Part shown: piece by piece, positions 41,321-49,861 of the stretch
How the letters are laid out: each line of letters starts with the position of its first letter
Numbering within the stretch: the first letter of the stretch is position 1
Assembly (NCBI GenBank): GCA_036557885.1
Contig: DATBGS010000010.1
Coordinates: 62,001 to 126,000 of the forward strand
Direction of reading: 5' to 3'
DNA from: DATBGS01 sp036557885
GTDB taxonomy: Bacteria; Chloroflexota; Ktedonobacteria; Ktedonobacterales; DATBGS01
DNA length: 64,000 bases
Translations under genes and position numbers: made by a program
Notes under the pieces: model-generated
What the model was told of the DNA's origin: nothing
Databases searched by the model: none
The model's input: the letters and a program-made list of their open reading frames with translations, nothing else

Positions 41321-42487
41321 TTAAATTTGAGCTATCCCGCGCCCGATGCCCACCAACCGCATCGCGCGCTCAGCGCCAGCAACCAGCATTTCCTCGCCCC
41401 GGCGCATTGAAGTAGCGATATTCATGGCGGTATCAGGCAGTGGCAGCATCACACTGATGCCGCTCTCATACAGCGCCTCATAACCCTGGCCCAGACTGGC
41501 TGCCAGCGCAATCACAGGCACGCCCTGCTTTTTTGCTCGCGCCGCCACCGTCGCTACTGCCTTGCCGTAGGCCGTTTGTTTATCTATACGACCCTCAGCG
41601 GTGAAGACCAGCGCGGCCTCCCGCAAATGGTCATCCATTCGCATCATATCCAGAATCAGCGGAGCGCCAGGAGTAAGCTTGGCGTTAAGGAACGCCATCA
41701 AGCCAGCGCCCATGCCACCCGCCGCGCCCGCGCCAGGAATATCGCGCACATCTTTATGCAGGTCGCGCTTGATGATGGCGGCAAAATGGGCCAACGCCTG
41801 ATCTAGCTCGGCAATCATGGCGGGCTTGGCGCCTTTTTGCGGTCCGTAAATAGCGGTTGCGCCTTCTGGCCCACAGAGCGGATTCGTCACATCCGATGCT
41901 GCCAGCACTTCCACATCGCGCAGTTTGGGCAACAGGTGGGCAATGGAGATTTGAGTCAGCCGCTCCAACGCGGCGCCGCCCGGCGGCAGTTCATGCCCGC
42001 GCCTATCGCGCAAGGAAACCCCCAATGTCTGCGCCATGCCCGCGCCGCCGTCATTGGTGGCGCTGCCGCCCAGCCCGATAATCAAGCGCCGACAGCCCCA
42101 CTCCACTGCTTTGCGGATAAGCTCGCCCACGCCGCGCGTTGTGGTGATGCGGGGGTTGCGCATATGGAGAGGAAGCAGCGGCAGGCCACACGCGGCTGCC
42201 ACCTCGATTACAGCGGTGAGCGGTTCATCAGGAGCAGCATCAGTGCCCAGAATGCCAAAAAAGCTGTTGACCGACGCCCCCAACGGCCCCGAAACGCGCG
42301 TAGGGATGGTGCGCCCGCCCGTCGCGCCAACCAATGCCTGGACGGTGCCCTCGCCGCCATCGGCTACTGGCAGCAAAATACACTCAGCATCCGGCCAGAC
42401 ACGCTTGATGCCCCGCTCGATGGCCCGCGCAACCTGCCACGCAGAAAGGCAGCCCTTGAATGCCTGCGGCGCAATCACAATCTTCAT
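41321..42487 (-). CDS. Glycerate kinase, type 1 (GlxK/GarK family)
   Basis: 388 residues from ATG 42487 (MKIVIAPQAFKGCLSA, the family start); GGAGGG lies 12 nt upstream. The 65-residue upstream extension is not supported. Motifs: LPVADGGEGTV, LIIGLGGSATNDGGAGMAQ, PGAGAAGGMGAGL, FTAEGRIDKQTAYGK. It phosphorylates D-glycerate to 2-phosphoglycerate. It may be read from the antirepressor-like gene upstream (107-nt gap, same strand). Confidence 0.95.
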   Translation of the reverse strand: MKIVIAPQAFKGCLSAWQVARAIERGIKRVWPDAECILLPVADGGEGTVQALVGATGGRTIPTRVSGPLGASVNSFFGILGTDAAPDEPLTAVIEVAAACGLPLLPLHMRNPRITTTRGVGELIRKAVEWGCRRLIIGLGGSATNDGGAGMAQTLGVSLRDRRGHELPPGGAALERLTQISIAHLLPKLRDVEVLAASDVTNPLCGPEGATAIYGPQKGAKPAMIAELDQALAHFAAIIKRDLHKDVRDIPGAGAAGGMGAGLMAFLNAKLTPGAPLILDMMRMDDHLREAALVFTAEGRIDKQTAYGKAVATVAARAKKQGVPVIALAASLGQGYEALYESGISVMLPLPDTAMNIATSMRRGEEMLVAGAERAMRLVGIGRGIAQI

Positions 42488-42594
42488 TGGGCAACCAGGC
42501 CCTCCGCTCGCGTCAGTGTTGATGGGTTTCTTGAGGGCAGCATAGCATAAATATGGAGTGTTGGCTGGCAGAGCCAGGCTCTTGCCGCGCGCTC

Positions 42595-43452
42595 TCACTG
42601 AGCGCCCAACCTGCGCCTTACCCAGGCTAACGCCTCCGGCCAGGCTGCCTGCGAAATAGCGCTGAGGTGATCTGTGCCGCAATGATCAGCCAACTGTGCT
42701 GCCAACGACTCCAAAGGAACACGCGAACGCCTCTGCAACTGCCGAAGCAGGGTAATCAGTTCTTCATGCTGGAGCACTGTGAGCGGCATAGACCCATCGG
42801 TGTCCGGTGGCCGTGAGGGGGCAGGCCGCCCCTCCGGGCGTTGAAGCCGCTCCTCAAGCGCCTGCTGCCTTTGCTCTATTTTGCGCAAGCGTTCCTCTTG
42901 AGCCTGCCTATCAGCCGCCACCGCACCTTGAAGCGAGTGCACTGCCTGGTCGAGAGCCTCTACTGCATGACCAAGCGAGTGTACTGCTTGATCAATACCC
43001 TGCAATGCTTCAAGAACCGATTGAGGTTTCTCAAGACCCGTTGACGGCTTTTCGCGCTTTGGTGGGGGTGGTTCTTCGCTCGGATTCCGAAAGAACTCTT
43101 TCGAGAGAGCTGCCCGCGCATCGCGTTGCAATACCTCCAATCGCTCTCGATATATCTCCGGGCGCCTGCCACGCCGAATGCGCTCCAACCAAAGTATGAT
43201 GCCCCATGACAGCAAGACATTGGCGGTGTGAGGCCCACCTGCGGTTTCTATCTTTACTAACACCAGCGCCGTAGACAATGTTGGATGAAGGCGCAGGCGG
43301 TGTGCCTGATCATTGGTCAGCAATCCCAAAAATTCGCAGAGTTCCGAGAGTACCAACCCGGTTTCTCCGTTGGTCAACAACACAGCGGTAAAGGGTGCTC
43401 CTGCGATGGTGATGTGTGTCTGCTTGACAGGAATAATGGGCCTTTCAGACAT
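42595..43452 (-). CDS. P22-type antirepressor N-domain protein with coiled coil (locus A)
   Basis: 285 residues. N-terminal about 110 residues resemble the phage antirepressor N-domain: VLLTNGETGLVLSELCEFLGL, HRLRLHPTLSTALVL, RRPEIYRERLEVLQRDA. Residues 140-205 are a charged coiled coil with QAVHSL units. The last 65 residues are conserved with the copy at 58693 (ISQAAWPEALAWVRRRL vs IPQAAWPEALAWVQSRL). AAAGG precedes the ATG. No phage genes are nearby. It is preceded by tiny palindrome-built ORFs and a leader shared with the other copy. Confidence 0.88.
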   Translation of the reverse strand: MSERPIIPVKQTHITIAGAPFTAVLLTNGETGLVLSELCEFLGLLTNDQAHRLRLHPTLSTALVLVKIETAGGPHTANVLLSWGIILWLERIRRGRRPEIYRERLEVLQRDARAALSKEFFRNPSEEPPPPKREKPSTGLEKPQSVLEALQGIDQAVHSLGHAVEALDQAVHSLQGAVAADRQAQEERLRKIEQRQQALEERLQRPEGRPAPSRPPDTDGSMPLTVLQHEELITLLRQLQRRSRVPLESLAAQLADHCGTDHLSAISQAAWPEALAWVRRRLGAQ

Positions 43453-43470
43453 GAGCAGCGACCTTTCTCA

Positions 43471-43554
43471 TTACAAAAACTTACGACGCAATGTTGGGCA
43501 AAGGATGTATCCGGTAGGTCCACCCTCCAAACAAAGGGGGTATGGTATTACCAT
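43471..43554 (-). CDS. Possible 27-residue leader peptide (locus A)
   Basis: ATG at 43554 lies in a palindrome (ATGGTAATACCAT), with AAAGGA 3-4 nt upstream, and the frame reads to a TAA 18 nt before the antirepressor-like gene. No similarity to locus B in this part. Weak support. Confidence 0.3.
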   Translation of the reverse strand: MVIPYPLCLEGGPTGYILCPTLRRKFL

Positions 43555-43592
43555 AGTTCCTTTGCCGAAAGATGTTTAAGGCACCTCACCCA

Positions 43593-43715
43593 TTAAAGAG
43601 GGTTGGTATTACCAACCCTCTTTGGGCCAAGGGGGTTGGTATTACCAACCCTCTTTGGGCGAGGGAAGATAGTGGCACTATCTTCCCTCGTACCCAACTC
43701 TTTGTCATCTGCCAT
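43593..43715 (-). CDS. 40-residue palindrome-encoded peptide (locus A)
   Basis: Starts MADDKEL after an excellent AGAGGAGG site, just as its counterpart in locus B starts MADYGWL after GAGGAGGG. It contains the same nonamer twice, KRVGNTNPL (residues 21-29 and 32-40), and ends with it. Codons for residues 9-19 and for each nonamer are near-perfect DNA palindromes. I recognise no family. The matching start, ribosome site and NTNPL ending in both loci argue that it is translated. Confidence 0.6.
   Translation of the reverse strand: MADDKELGTREDSATIFPRPKRVGNTNPLGPKRVGNTNPL
43595..43690. repeat. Cluster of palindromic units inside the small ORF (locus A)
   Basis: 43595-43623: 13-bp arms AAAGAGGGTTGGT / ACCAACCCTCTTT with ATT centre. 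43633-43651: core GGGTTGGT-ATT-ACCAACCC. 43660-43690: 15-bp arms CGAGGGAAGATAGTG / CACTATCTTCCCTCG around one base. A further weaker one, ATGGTATTACCAT, is at 43542-43554. Units end in CCTCTTTGGG-like sequence that separates them. Confidence 0.85.
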
Positions 43716-43948
43716 GTAAGCCTCCTCTCTGCTCTCAATGGCGTGGCATAAAGCAAAGCGACCACCCCTGCAAGAGCCTTTATGATTGGCCTACCTGCTT
43801 TCTTTCGGAGTGGTCGCTGGAGAGGATTTGGCGCCGGATGGTACAATTCCTCTATGCGCAAGACTCCTGTCTCAGCAGGGTCAGGCTGTGGAATGATGCA
43901 GTCGGTAGAATTACCGGCTGCATTGTGTCGTTTGGTTGCAGTATGAAT
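43716..43948 (-). other. Conserved structured leader RNA, locus A
   Basis: About 233 nt between the promoter and the small ORF, alignable throughout with 58196-58433. Shared blocks include CCAAACGACACAATGCAGCC, GGAATTGTACCAT, CCTCTCCAGCGACCACTCC and TTTATGCCACGCC. Predicted stems: TGCAGcCGGTA/TACCGaCTGCA, and AGCGACCAC with GTGGTCGCT around an inner hairpin. No long ORF. A cis-regulatory leader or a processed small RNA. Confidence 0.65.
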
Positions 43949-43977
43949 AGAATACCCGCTTACTCAGAAATTGTCAA
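43949..43977 (-). promoter_or_regulatory. Promoter of locus A
   Basis: Minus strand TTGACA (43977-43972), 17-bp spacer, TATTCT (43954-43949). Same box positions relative to the leader as in locus B. Confidence 0.8.
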
Positions 43978-44095
43978 GATATTGTATCCATTGTCTGGCC
44001 CATGTGGGGCTACCCTGGTTGCGAGAGCGTTGCTGTGAAGGATATAGTTAGAGAGGTACAGCTACTTTCTCTCACTTTCAGGGAAATAACAAATT

Positions 44096-45085
44096 ATGCA
44101 ATCTCAACCAACCAGCGCAACCAGTCAGGTTGTCAAAGATACCGCCCGGCAACAGACCCCCGCCGGGCAGCCCGCGATTCTCGTTGATAAACTCACCAAG
44201 CGCTATGGCTCAGTGAACGCTGTAGACACCCTCAGCTTCTCGGTGCAAAGCGGCGAACTGTTTGCGCTGCTTGGGCCAAATGGCGCGGGCAAAACGACCA
44301 CCGTTGAAATCCTGGAAGGCTATCGCTCGGCAGATGCCGGGACAGTGCGCGTCCTGGGGCTAGACCCCATCCGCGAAGGCGGGCAACTCAAGCAGCGCAT
44401 CGGCATCATGCTGCAACAGGACGGCCTCTATCCTGGCCTGACAGCACGCGAAGTCTTGAACCTCTACGCTCGCTTTTACCGGCATCCCCTGGAAACTGAA
44501 CCGCTGCTTGAGCGCGTGGGCCTGCAAGGGAAGGCCGCGAAAACACGCTGCCGCCAGCTTTCCGGCGGCCAGAAACGGCGGCTGGCGTTGGCGCTCGCCC
44601 TGGTTGGGCGGCCATCGCTGGTCTTTCTGGATGAACCTACTGCCGGGATGGACCCACAGGCACGCCTTCAGACGCTCGACATCCTGCGCGACCTCAAGCG
44701 CGAGGGCGTGACGATTCTGCTGACAACGCATCTGCTGGATGAAGCCGAGCGCCTGGCTGACCACGTTGCCATCATAGATCACGGCAAGCTGGTCGCTCTG
44801 GACACTCCAACAGCCCTGACCAGCAGCAGTGCATCTGGCGTGGTGCGCTTCAGCGCTCATGCCGGGCTAGACGTGGCGGCGCTGGCAAAACTGCCCTCCG
44901 CCACTGGCGCAGAGGAGGTTCGCCCAGGCAGCTATGCCCTTCAGACGGCCAACGCTCCGGCGCTGCTGGCCGAACTAACCGCCTGGCTGCGTGATCAAGG
45001 CGTGACACTGAACGAATTGCGCGTGGGACATGGCTCGCTGGAAGAATTGTTCCTGCAACTGACTGGCACGGAGGTCCGACTATGA
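44096..45085 (+). CDS. ABC exporter ATP-binding protein (drug/DrrA-like)
   Basis: 329 residues. Walker A GPNGAGKTT, signature LSGGQKRRLALALAL, Walker B LVFLDEPTAGMD, switch His in LLTTHLLDEAE. A C-terminal extension of about 85 residues, as in DrrA/CcmA-type exporters. The first 25 residues are a polar lead. The permease gene overlaps its end by 4 nt. Divergent from locus A across 118 bp. Confidence 0.95.
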   Translation: MQSQPTSATSQVVKDTARQQTPAGQPAILVDKLTKRYGSVNAVDTLSFSVQSGELFALLGPNGAGKTTTVEILEGYRSADAGTVRVLGLDPIREGGQLKQRIGIMLQQDGLYPGLTAREVLNLYARFYRHPLETEPLLERVGLQGKAAKTRCRQLSGGQKRRLALALALVGRPSLVFLDEPTAGMDPQARLQTLDILRDLKREGVTILLTTHLLDEAERLADHVAIIDHGKLVALDTPTALTSSSASGVVRFSAHAGLDVAALAKLPSATGAEEVRPGSYALQTANAPALLAELTAWLRDQGVTLNELRVGHGSLEELFLQLTGTEVRL

Positions 45086-45861
45086 GCGCGACGCCTCAAA
45101 TGGCTCAATCCATTTCAGTATCAGATAATAGCACCTTCCTGCGTTCCACACTAGCGCAAACGCGCGTAGAGTTGCTGATGACCCTCCGGCGCGGCGAAAG
45201 CGTGCTGATCACCGTGATTGTGCCGGTGGTGCTGCTGGTCTTTTTTGCCTCGCTGAATATCGTGCCCGCTGGCACAAAGCCGGTGGATTTCTTGCTGCCA
45301 GGCATTCTGGCGCTGGCGGTGATGGCAACGGGCATGGTCAGCCTGGGCATTGCCACCGCTTACGAGCGTTACTACGGCGTGCTGAAGCGGCTGGGCGGCT
45401 CGCCCTTGCCGCGCTCCGGGTTGGTAACGGCCAAGATACTCTCAGTGCTGGCGTTGGAAGCGTTGCAGATTGTCTTGCTGGTGGGCATTGCGGCGCTAGC
45501 CTATGGCTGGCGGCCAGCAGGAGACTGGCTGATCACTCTGCTGACGCTGATTCTGGGCACAGCGGCATTTGCCGGGCTGGGTCTGGCGATGGCTGGCGCA
45601 TTGCGCGCCGAGGCTACCCTTGCTGGTGCGAATGGCCTTTATCTCGTCTTTTTACTGCTGGGCGGCGGGATTCTCCCGTTGAGCCATCTGCCCGGACCAT
45701 TGGCAGGGCTGGCACAGTTTCTCCCTGCCGCCGCACTGACCGATGCGCTGCGCGCCTCCATGACGAACGGCGCGGCTTTTCCCACATCCGACCTGATCTT
45801 GCTAGCAATCTGGGCAGCAGGTATACTGCTGTTCACGATACGCAGCTTTAAGTGGGAGTGA
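45082..45861 (+). CDS. ABC-2 type exporter permease
   Basis: 259 residues with six hydrophobic segments, N-terminal RVELLMTLRRGESVLITVIVPV and the mid motif YERYYGVLKRLGGSPLPRS typical of ABC-2 permeases. The ATG overlaps the ATPase stop (ATGA). Together the two make one half-transporter pair that would dimerise. The substrate is not evident. Confidence 0.93.
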   Translation: MSATPQMAQSISVSDNSTFLRSTLAQTRVELLMTLRRGESVLITVIVPVVLLVFFASLNIVPAGTKPVDFLLPGILALAVMATGMVSLGIATAYERYYGVLKRLGGSPLPRSGLVTAKILSVLALEALQIVLLVGIAALAYGWRPAGDWLITLLTLILGTAAFAGLGLAMAGALRAEATLAGANGLYLVFLLLGGGILPLSHLPGPLAGLAQFLPAAALTDALRASMTNGAAFPTSDLILLAIWAAGILLFTIRSFKWE

Positions 45862-45916
45862 GCGGTTGCTTGTGTTGCATGAGGTTTTCTTTTTTAGCCA
45901 GGCTACCTCGTTCGCC

Positions 45917-45977
45917 TTAACCCGCATAGGCGGGTTTTGTGGCCGCAGGCCCATAGGCGCGATCTTTAGTCGCCAGC
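45917..45977. repeat. Diverged half copy of the 132-bp hairpin element
   Basis: Aligns with the reverse complement of 4185-4245: shared AACCCGC..GGCGGGTTT and GTGGCCGCAGGCCCATAGGC, then diverging (GCGATCTTTAGTCGCCAGC vs GCGGTTTCAACCGCCAGCC). Lies in the 172-bp gap between the ABC permease and kinase 2. Confidence 0.7.
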
Positions 45978-46033
45978 ATTCTTTAAACCGCGCCTAATTA
46001 ATCGCCTGGCCGCTCTGAAAGGCAGGTTCCCTC

Positions 46034-48016
46034 ATGGCCGACTTTGTGGGCCGACGCCTGGGAAATTATCGGCTGGTGCGGCTGCTTGGTCAGGGTGGAT
46101 TTGCCCAGGTCTATCTAGGCGAGCACGTGCGTCTGGGAACGCAGGCGGCTATCAAACTTCTCGCTGCGCATCTGGCAGATGTGGATGTGGAGAAGTTTCT
46201 GGCCGAAGCACAGACCATTGCCCGCCTGGAGCATCCCCACATTATCCGCATCCTGGATTTTGATGTCGCGGATGATATTGCGTTTCTCGTGATGCAGCTC
46301 GCGCCCAATGGCACCCTGCGCAAGCGCTATCCCAGAGGCACACGCCTGCCGCTCGAAACCGTTCTGGCCTACCTTAAGCAAGCCGCTGATGCGCTCCAAT
46401 ATGCGCATGATGCCAGGGTCATCCATCGCGACATCAAGCCAGAAAACCTGCTGCTTGGCTGGCACGACACGCTGCTGCTCAGCGATTTTGGTATTGCGGT
46501 GATGGCCCATAGTTCGCGCTCACAGAGCATACAAGAGATCAGCGGCACCGCCGCGTATATGGCGCCAGAGCAAATCCAGGGCAAGCCGCGCCCGGCCACC
46601 GACCAATACGCCCTGGGGGTGATCGTCTACGAATGGCTCTGCGGTGCTTTGCCTTTTTCTGGCACGCCCTCTGAGGTTGCCATGCAGCACCTTCACGCGG
46701 TGCCCCCTCCTCTTTATGAGCAGATACCTTCCATCCCGCCCGCCATTGAAACAGTGGTCCTTAAAGCGCTGGAGAAAGACCCGCACCAACGCTTTGCCAG
46801 CGTGCAGGAGTTCGCGGCGGCCTTTGAAAAGGCATATCAAGACACGATGCCAGCGACCACTGCGCTACCAACGAATCTTCCTAGCCAGCATTCTTTCACC
46901 GCATCTACGCCAGCACAAGCCGCCTCATATTCCGATCCTACTATAGCAGAAAGCAAGCTGCTGGTGGCAGCGCCCGCCAAACGCCGCATCTCTCGGCGGA
47001 AACTGTTGGTTGGCGCAGCCGCCCTGGTTGGGGTTGTGTGTGTTGGCGGTGGGCTGCTCATCTTGCCGCATCAGAAGAAGCCAGCGCTAGGCACAACCAT
47101 CCTCGTCTACACCGGGCACCTAAACGTGGTGGCTGGCGTGGCCTGGTCCCCGGATAGCAGCCAGGTCGCCTCGGCCTCTTCAGATGGAACGGTGCAGGTC
47201 TGGGACGCGCGCATCGGAATGCATCCCTTCATCTATCGGGGCCACACCACCAATATCAACGCGGTAGCCTGGGCGCCCGCTCCTGTCGGCCAGCGCATCG
47301 CCTCAGCCAGTGGCAACAGTTTTTTTGGCGGCGAGCATGTCGTGCAGGTCTGGGATGCCGAGACGGGCGCGCACTCCTTCGCGTATCAAGGCCACACGCA
47401 GCCTGTGCGGGCAGTGGCCTGGTCGCCAGGTGGCAAATTGCTCGCCTCTGGAAGCGAAGATAAGACAGTGCAGGTCTGGGACGCCAGCAACGGCAGCCAC
47501 ATACTTTCCTATATCGCGCAAACTGCCGCAATCACCGGCGTTGCCTGGTCGCCAGATGGCAAATATATTGCCTCCGCCAGCAATGACACGACGGTTCACG
47601 TCTGGAATGCGCGCACCGCTGAGCACCTCTTTTCCCTGGCGCACACCAGCACTGTCAACGCGGTAGCCTGGTCGCCAGATGGCACGCGCATCGCCTCAGC
47701 CAGCGGCAATCTCTTTCTAGGCGGCGAGCACGCGGTGCAGGTCTGGGACGCGGCAACAGGCAAACACTTGCTCACCTACAGCGGCCACCCCTCTCAAGTG
47801 AACACCGTCACCTGGTCCCCAGACAGCAAACGCCTGGCTTCAGCCTCGTCCGCGCTGGACAAAAACGTGCAGGTCTGGGACGCGCACAGCGGGGCCACGC
47901 TCTACACCTATCACGGCCATACATTGGGGATCAATGCTGTGGCCTGGTCCCCGGATGGGCAATTGATTGCCTCCGCCAGCAGCGATGGCACGGTGCGGGT
48001 CTGGCAAGCCTCTTGA
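46034..48016 (+). CDS. Hanks-type Ser/Thr kinase with seven WD40 repeats (kinase 2)
   Basis: 660 residues. Kinase domain at about 10-270: GQGGFAQVY, Lys in AAIKLL, HRDIKPENLLL, DFGIAV. A Pro/Ser/Thr linker, a membrane segment at about 322-342, and then seven WD40 blades (360-660), each with the pattern VAWSPDG...ASASxDxTVQVWDA. The propeller should be outside the cell, so this is a sensor-kinase architecture. Blades are so similar to each other that recent internal duplication is likely. A palindromic repeat follows its stop. Confidence 0.95.
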   Translation: MADFVGRRLGNYRLVRLLGQGGFAQVYLGEHVRLGTQAAIKLLAAHLADVDVEKFLAEAQTIARLEHPHIIRILDFDVADDIAFLVMQLAPNGTLRKRYPRGTRLPLETVLAYLKQAADALQYAHDARVIHRDIKPENLLLGWHDTLLLSDFGIAVMAHSSRSQSIQEISGTAAYMAPEQIQGKPRPATDQYALGVIVYEWLCGALPFSGTPSEVAMQHLHAVPPPLYEQIPSIPPAIETVVLKALEKDPHQRFASVQEFAAAFEKAYQDTMPATTALPTNLPSQHSFTASTPAQAASYSDPTIAESKLLVAAPAKRRISRRKLLVGAAALVGVVCVGGGLLILPHQKKPALGTTILVYTGHLNVVAGVAWSPDSSQVASASSDGTVQVWDARIGMHPFIYRGHTTNINAVAWAPAPVGQRIASASGNSFFGGEHVVQVWDAETGAHSFAYQGHTQPVRAVAWSPGGKLLASGSEDKTVQVWDASNGSHILSYIAQTAAITGVAWSPDGKYIASASNDTTVHVWNARTAEHLFSLAHTSTVNAVAWSPDGTRIASASGNLFLGGEHAVQVWDAATGKHLLTYSGHPSQVNTVTWSPDSKRLASASSALDKNVQVWDAHSGATLYTYHGHTLGINAVAWSPDGQLIASASSDGTVRVWQAS

Positions 48017-48031
48017 AATGGCTGCCAGTTT

Positions 48032-48093
48032 GCTTGTAGCCCCGGCCACTGTGCCGGGCAGCGTTCCCCGGCGGGGACGCCGGGGCTACAAGC
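48032..48093. repeat. Dispersed GC-rich palindromic repeat, copy 4
   Basis: 62 nt beginning GCTTGTAGCCCCGGCC and ending GGGGCTACAAGC, same length as the perfect palindrome at 23348 but with interior mismatches. Lies between the convergent kinase 2 and PQQ-propeller genes, where it could act as terminator. Confidence 0.8.
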
Positions 48094-48098
48094 GGCGC

Positions 48099-49637
48099 CT
48101 ACAGCCCGTATGCGGTCAGTTTTCCCGTTTCATCGGCGCAATAGATTTTCCCATCCAGCACAATTGGGCTTTCCCAGTGGATGCCGCCAATGGTGCCGCC
48201 AGCGAAGGCATTGGCGCTGCTCCAAAGCTGTTTGCCGGTTTGCGGGTCAAGCGCCACAATCGCGCCGGAGCTTGCCAGAAAGAGCATGCCGCCTGCAATC
48301 ACTGGCGAGGTGCCGGGCTGTTGCATGCTCCAGCCCACCTTGAGCGTTGTTGCTCCTTGCCCCGACGTGACCACCTGATAGCCTATTGTGCCGCAGCCTG
48401 TGGCAACAAACACCCAGAGGGTGCCGTTGGCTGGATTGGTCCAGACGGCGGGCTGAGTAAACACAACACAGTTTCCTGGCGCGGCAACAGTCTGAAGTTC
48501 GCCGCCCACATGCCCAGGCCCGCCCCGCCCGCTCAAGTTCTGGCGGTCCAGCAGGCGCAGCACGCCATCTTTCCCGCCTTGCACTGCCAGATACGGCGTC
48601 TTGCTGGCAGCAATCTTTGGCAAGATCGCGGGCGCGTTGCTGCTCAGATCAAGGTCGCTGGCTTCGAGCTGTTGGAAATTGGGCGGCGTATACGAATCAA
48701 TCAGGCGCGAGCCATCCGCGCTCAACTCCAGCACGGTATCGCCCCAATTGTTGCCGCCAGTGTTGGCGTCAAACGGCCCGTTACCAGTGGAAACAAAGAG
48801 AAAGCCAGTCACCGGGTCCACCACTGCGCCCGCCCGCGCCCAGATGCCTGAATCGCTGGCCTCACACTCTCCCTGTGCCAGCACATGTTTCTTATCCGAG
48901 CACAAGCTGTTGTAGACATGAGTAGTCGCATCAGCAAGATTAACCGCCACCAGATGTCCCTGATAGGGCGGCGCGTCGCCAACATAGCCGCTCGTCGTCA
49001 CATAGATAAAGCCATTTGCCAGATTCAGCGACGATGATTCTTTTTCCGTCTGTGTCATTTTGGTAATCAACACCGGCCAGCCGCCGCTCGTCACTTCCTG
49101 GCCGGTGGTATCGTGATATTTATGCAAGCTGCCATCCAGTCCATAACTGTAGACAAAGCCATGCGCGGGGTCAGCCACAGGGGAGGAATTGGTGATCTTT
49201 GGGCCGCGCGTTGCCGCCGCCCAAAGCTGGGCGCCGGTTGCGGCATCCAACGCCACCAGCGAGCCAGGTTTGGTGGTCACATAGATTACATTGCGCTTGC
49301 TTCCATCTGCGAACATCAGCCCATGCACCAGGATAGGCGTGGAATCGGCCACATCAGGGAGAGTAACGCTCCAGAGGCGATGTAGGCCGCTTACCGTTGT
49401 GGGGGTGAGGCTGGTTTCGTTGGGATTGACGCCGCTCCGTGCCGGGTCAAAATTAAAACGCAGCCAATCCGCATTTTTGGTGGCTTCCAGCGGCTGAGTG
49501 GCGTCTGGGCCGGAGGGTGTCCACACCGGGCCGGTGCGTGGCGGCAGTGTGGCGGAACTGTCGCAGCCAATCAGCGAAAGCACTGTAGCCAGCAGAACTA
49601 CTTTGGCCGCTATCAAAGACACCCAGCGCAATCTCAT
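48099..49637 (-). CDS. PQQ-like beta-propeller lipoprotein
   Basis: 512 residues. Signal peptide with lipobox LSLIGC (Cys about 25), then propeller blades with PQQ-type motifs such as LVALDAATGAQLW, VAVNLADATTHV, VALDPQTGKQLWSS. Anchored outside the membrane. The blade pattern resembles BamB or PQQ-dehydrogenase propellers, but no catalytic PQQ-site residues are evident. Probably a binding or structural propeller. Convergent with kinase 2 and divergent from the MFS exporter gene. Confidence 0.88.
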   Translation of the reverse strand: MRLRWVSLIAAKVVLLATVLSLIGCDSSATLPPRTGPVWTPSGPDATQPLEATKNADWLRFNFDPARSGVNPNETSLTPTTVSGLHRLWSVTLPDVADSTPILVHGLMFADGSKRNVIYVTTKPGSLVALDAATGAQLWAAATRGPKITNSSPVADPAHGFVYSYGLDGSLHKYHDTTGQEVTSGGWPVLITKMTQTEKESSSLNLANGFIYVTTSGYVGDAPPYQGHLVAVNLADATTHVYNSLCSDKKHVLAQGECEASDSGIWARAGAVVDPVTGFLFVSTGNGPFDANTGGNNWGDTVLELSADGSRLIDSYTPPNFQQLEASDLDLSSNAPAILPKIAASKTPYLAVQGGKDGVLRLLDRQNLSGRGGPGHVGGELQTVAAPGNCVVFTQPAVWTNPANGTLWVFVATGCGTIGYQVVTSGQGATTLKVGWSMQQPGTSPVIAGGMLFLASSGAIVALDPQTGKQLWSSANAFAGGTIGGIHWESPIVLDGKIYCADETGKLTAYGL

Positions 49638-49861
49638 CTACTTCTCCTCTGCCACAAAGATACTGGCGCTCTGCCCATTGATCACAAGACCAGAACAAGG
49701 ACATGCCTCATCCCAGATGACAAAACGCCATGCAAAAACCTGTCCAAAAGAACAAAACATTTACCTTGACGTTCACTGGCACCATACTTTACTATCTATA
49801 GCATGGACGGCGGGCACTCATTCCTTGTATGACGCCCAACAATTTGCGGAGAGAGGCAGCC

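Noticed and set aside
42488..42682. 65-residue extension of glycerate kinase
   Set aside because: The family starts at MKIVIAPQAFKG; the extension overlaps the end of the antirepressor-like gene and has no ribosome site.
42595..43452. Prophage remnant, because of the antirepressor-like domain
   Set aside because: No integrase, capsid, tail, lysis or att-like repeats nearby; the second copy also stands alone. The 'holin' at 31982 is a common chromosomal family and is 10 kb away.
43595..43690. CRISPR array
   Set aside because: Units are palindromes with unequal sequence and no spacers of constant size, lie in a reading frame, and no cas gene is present.
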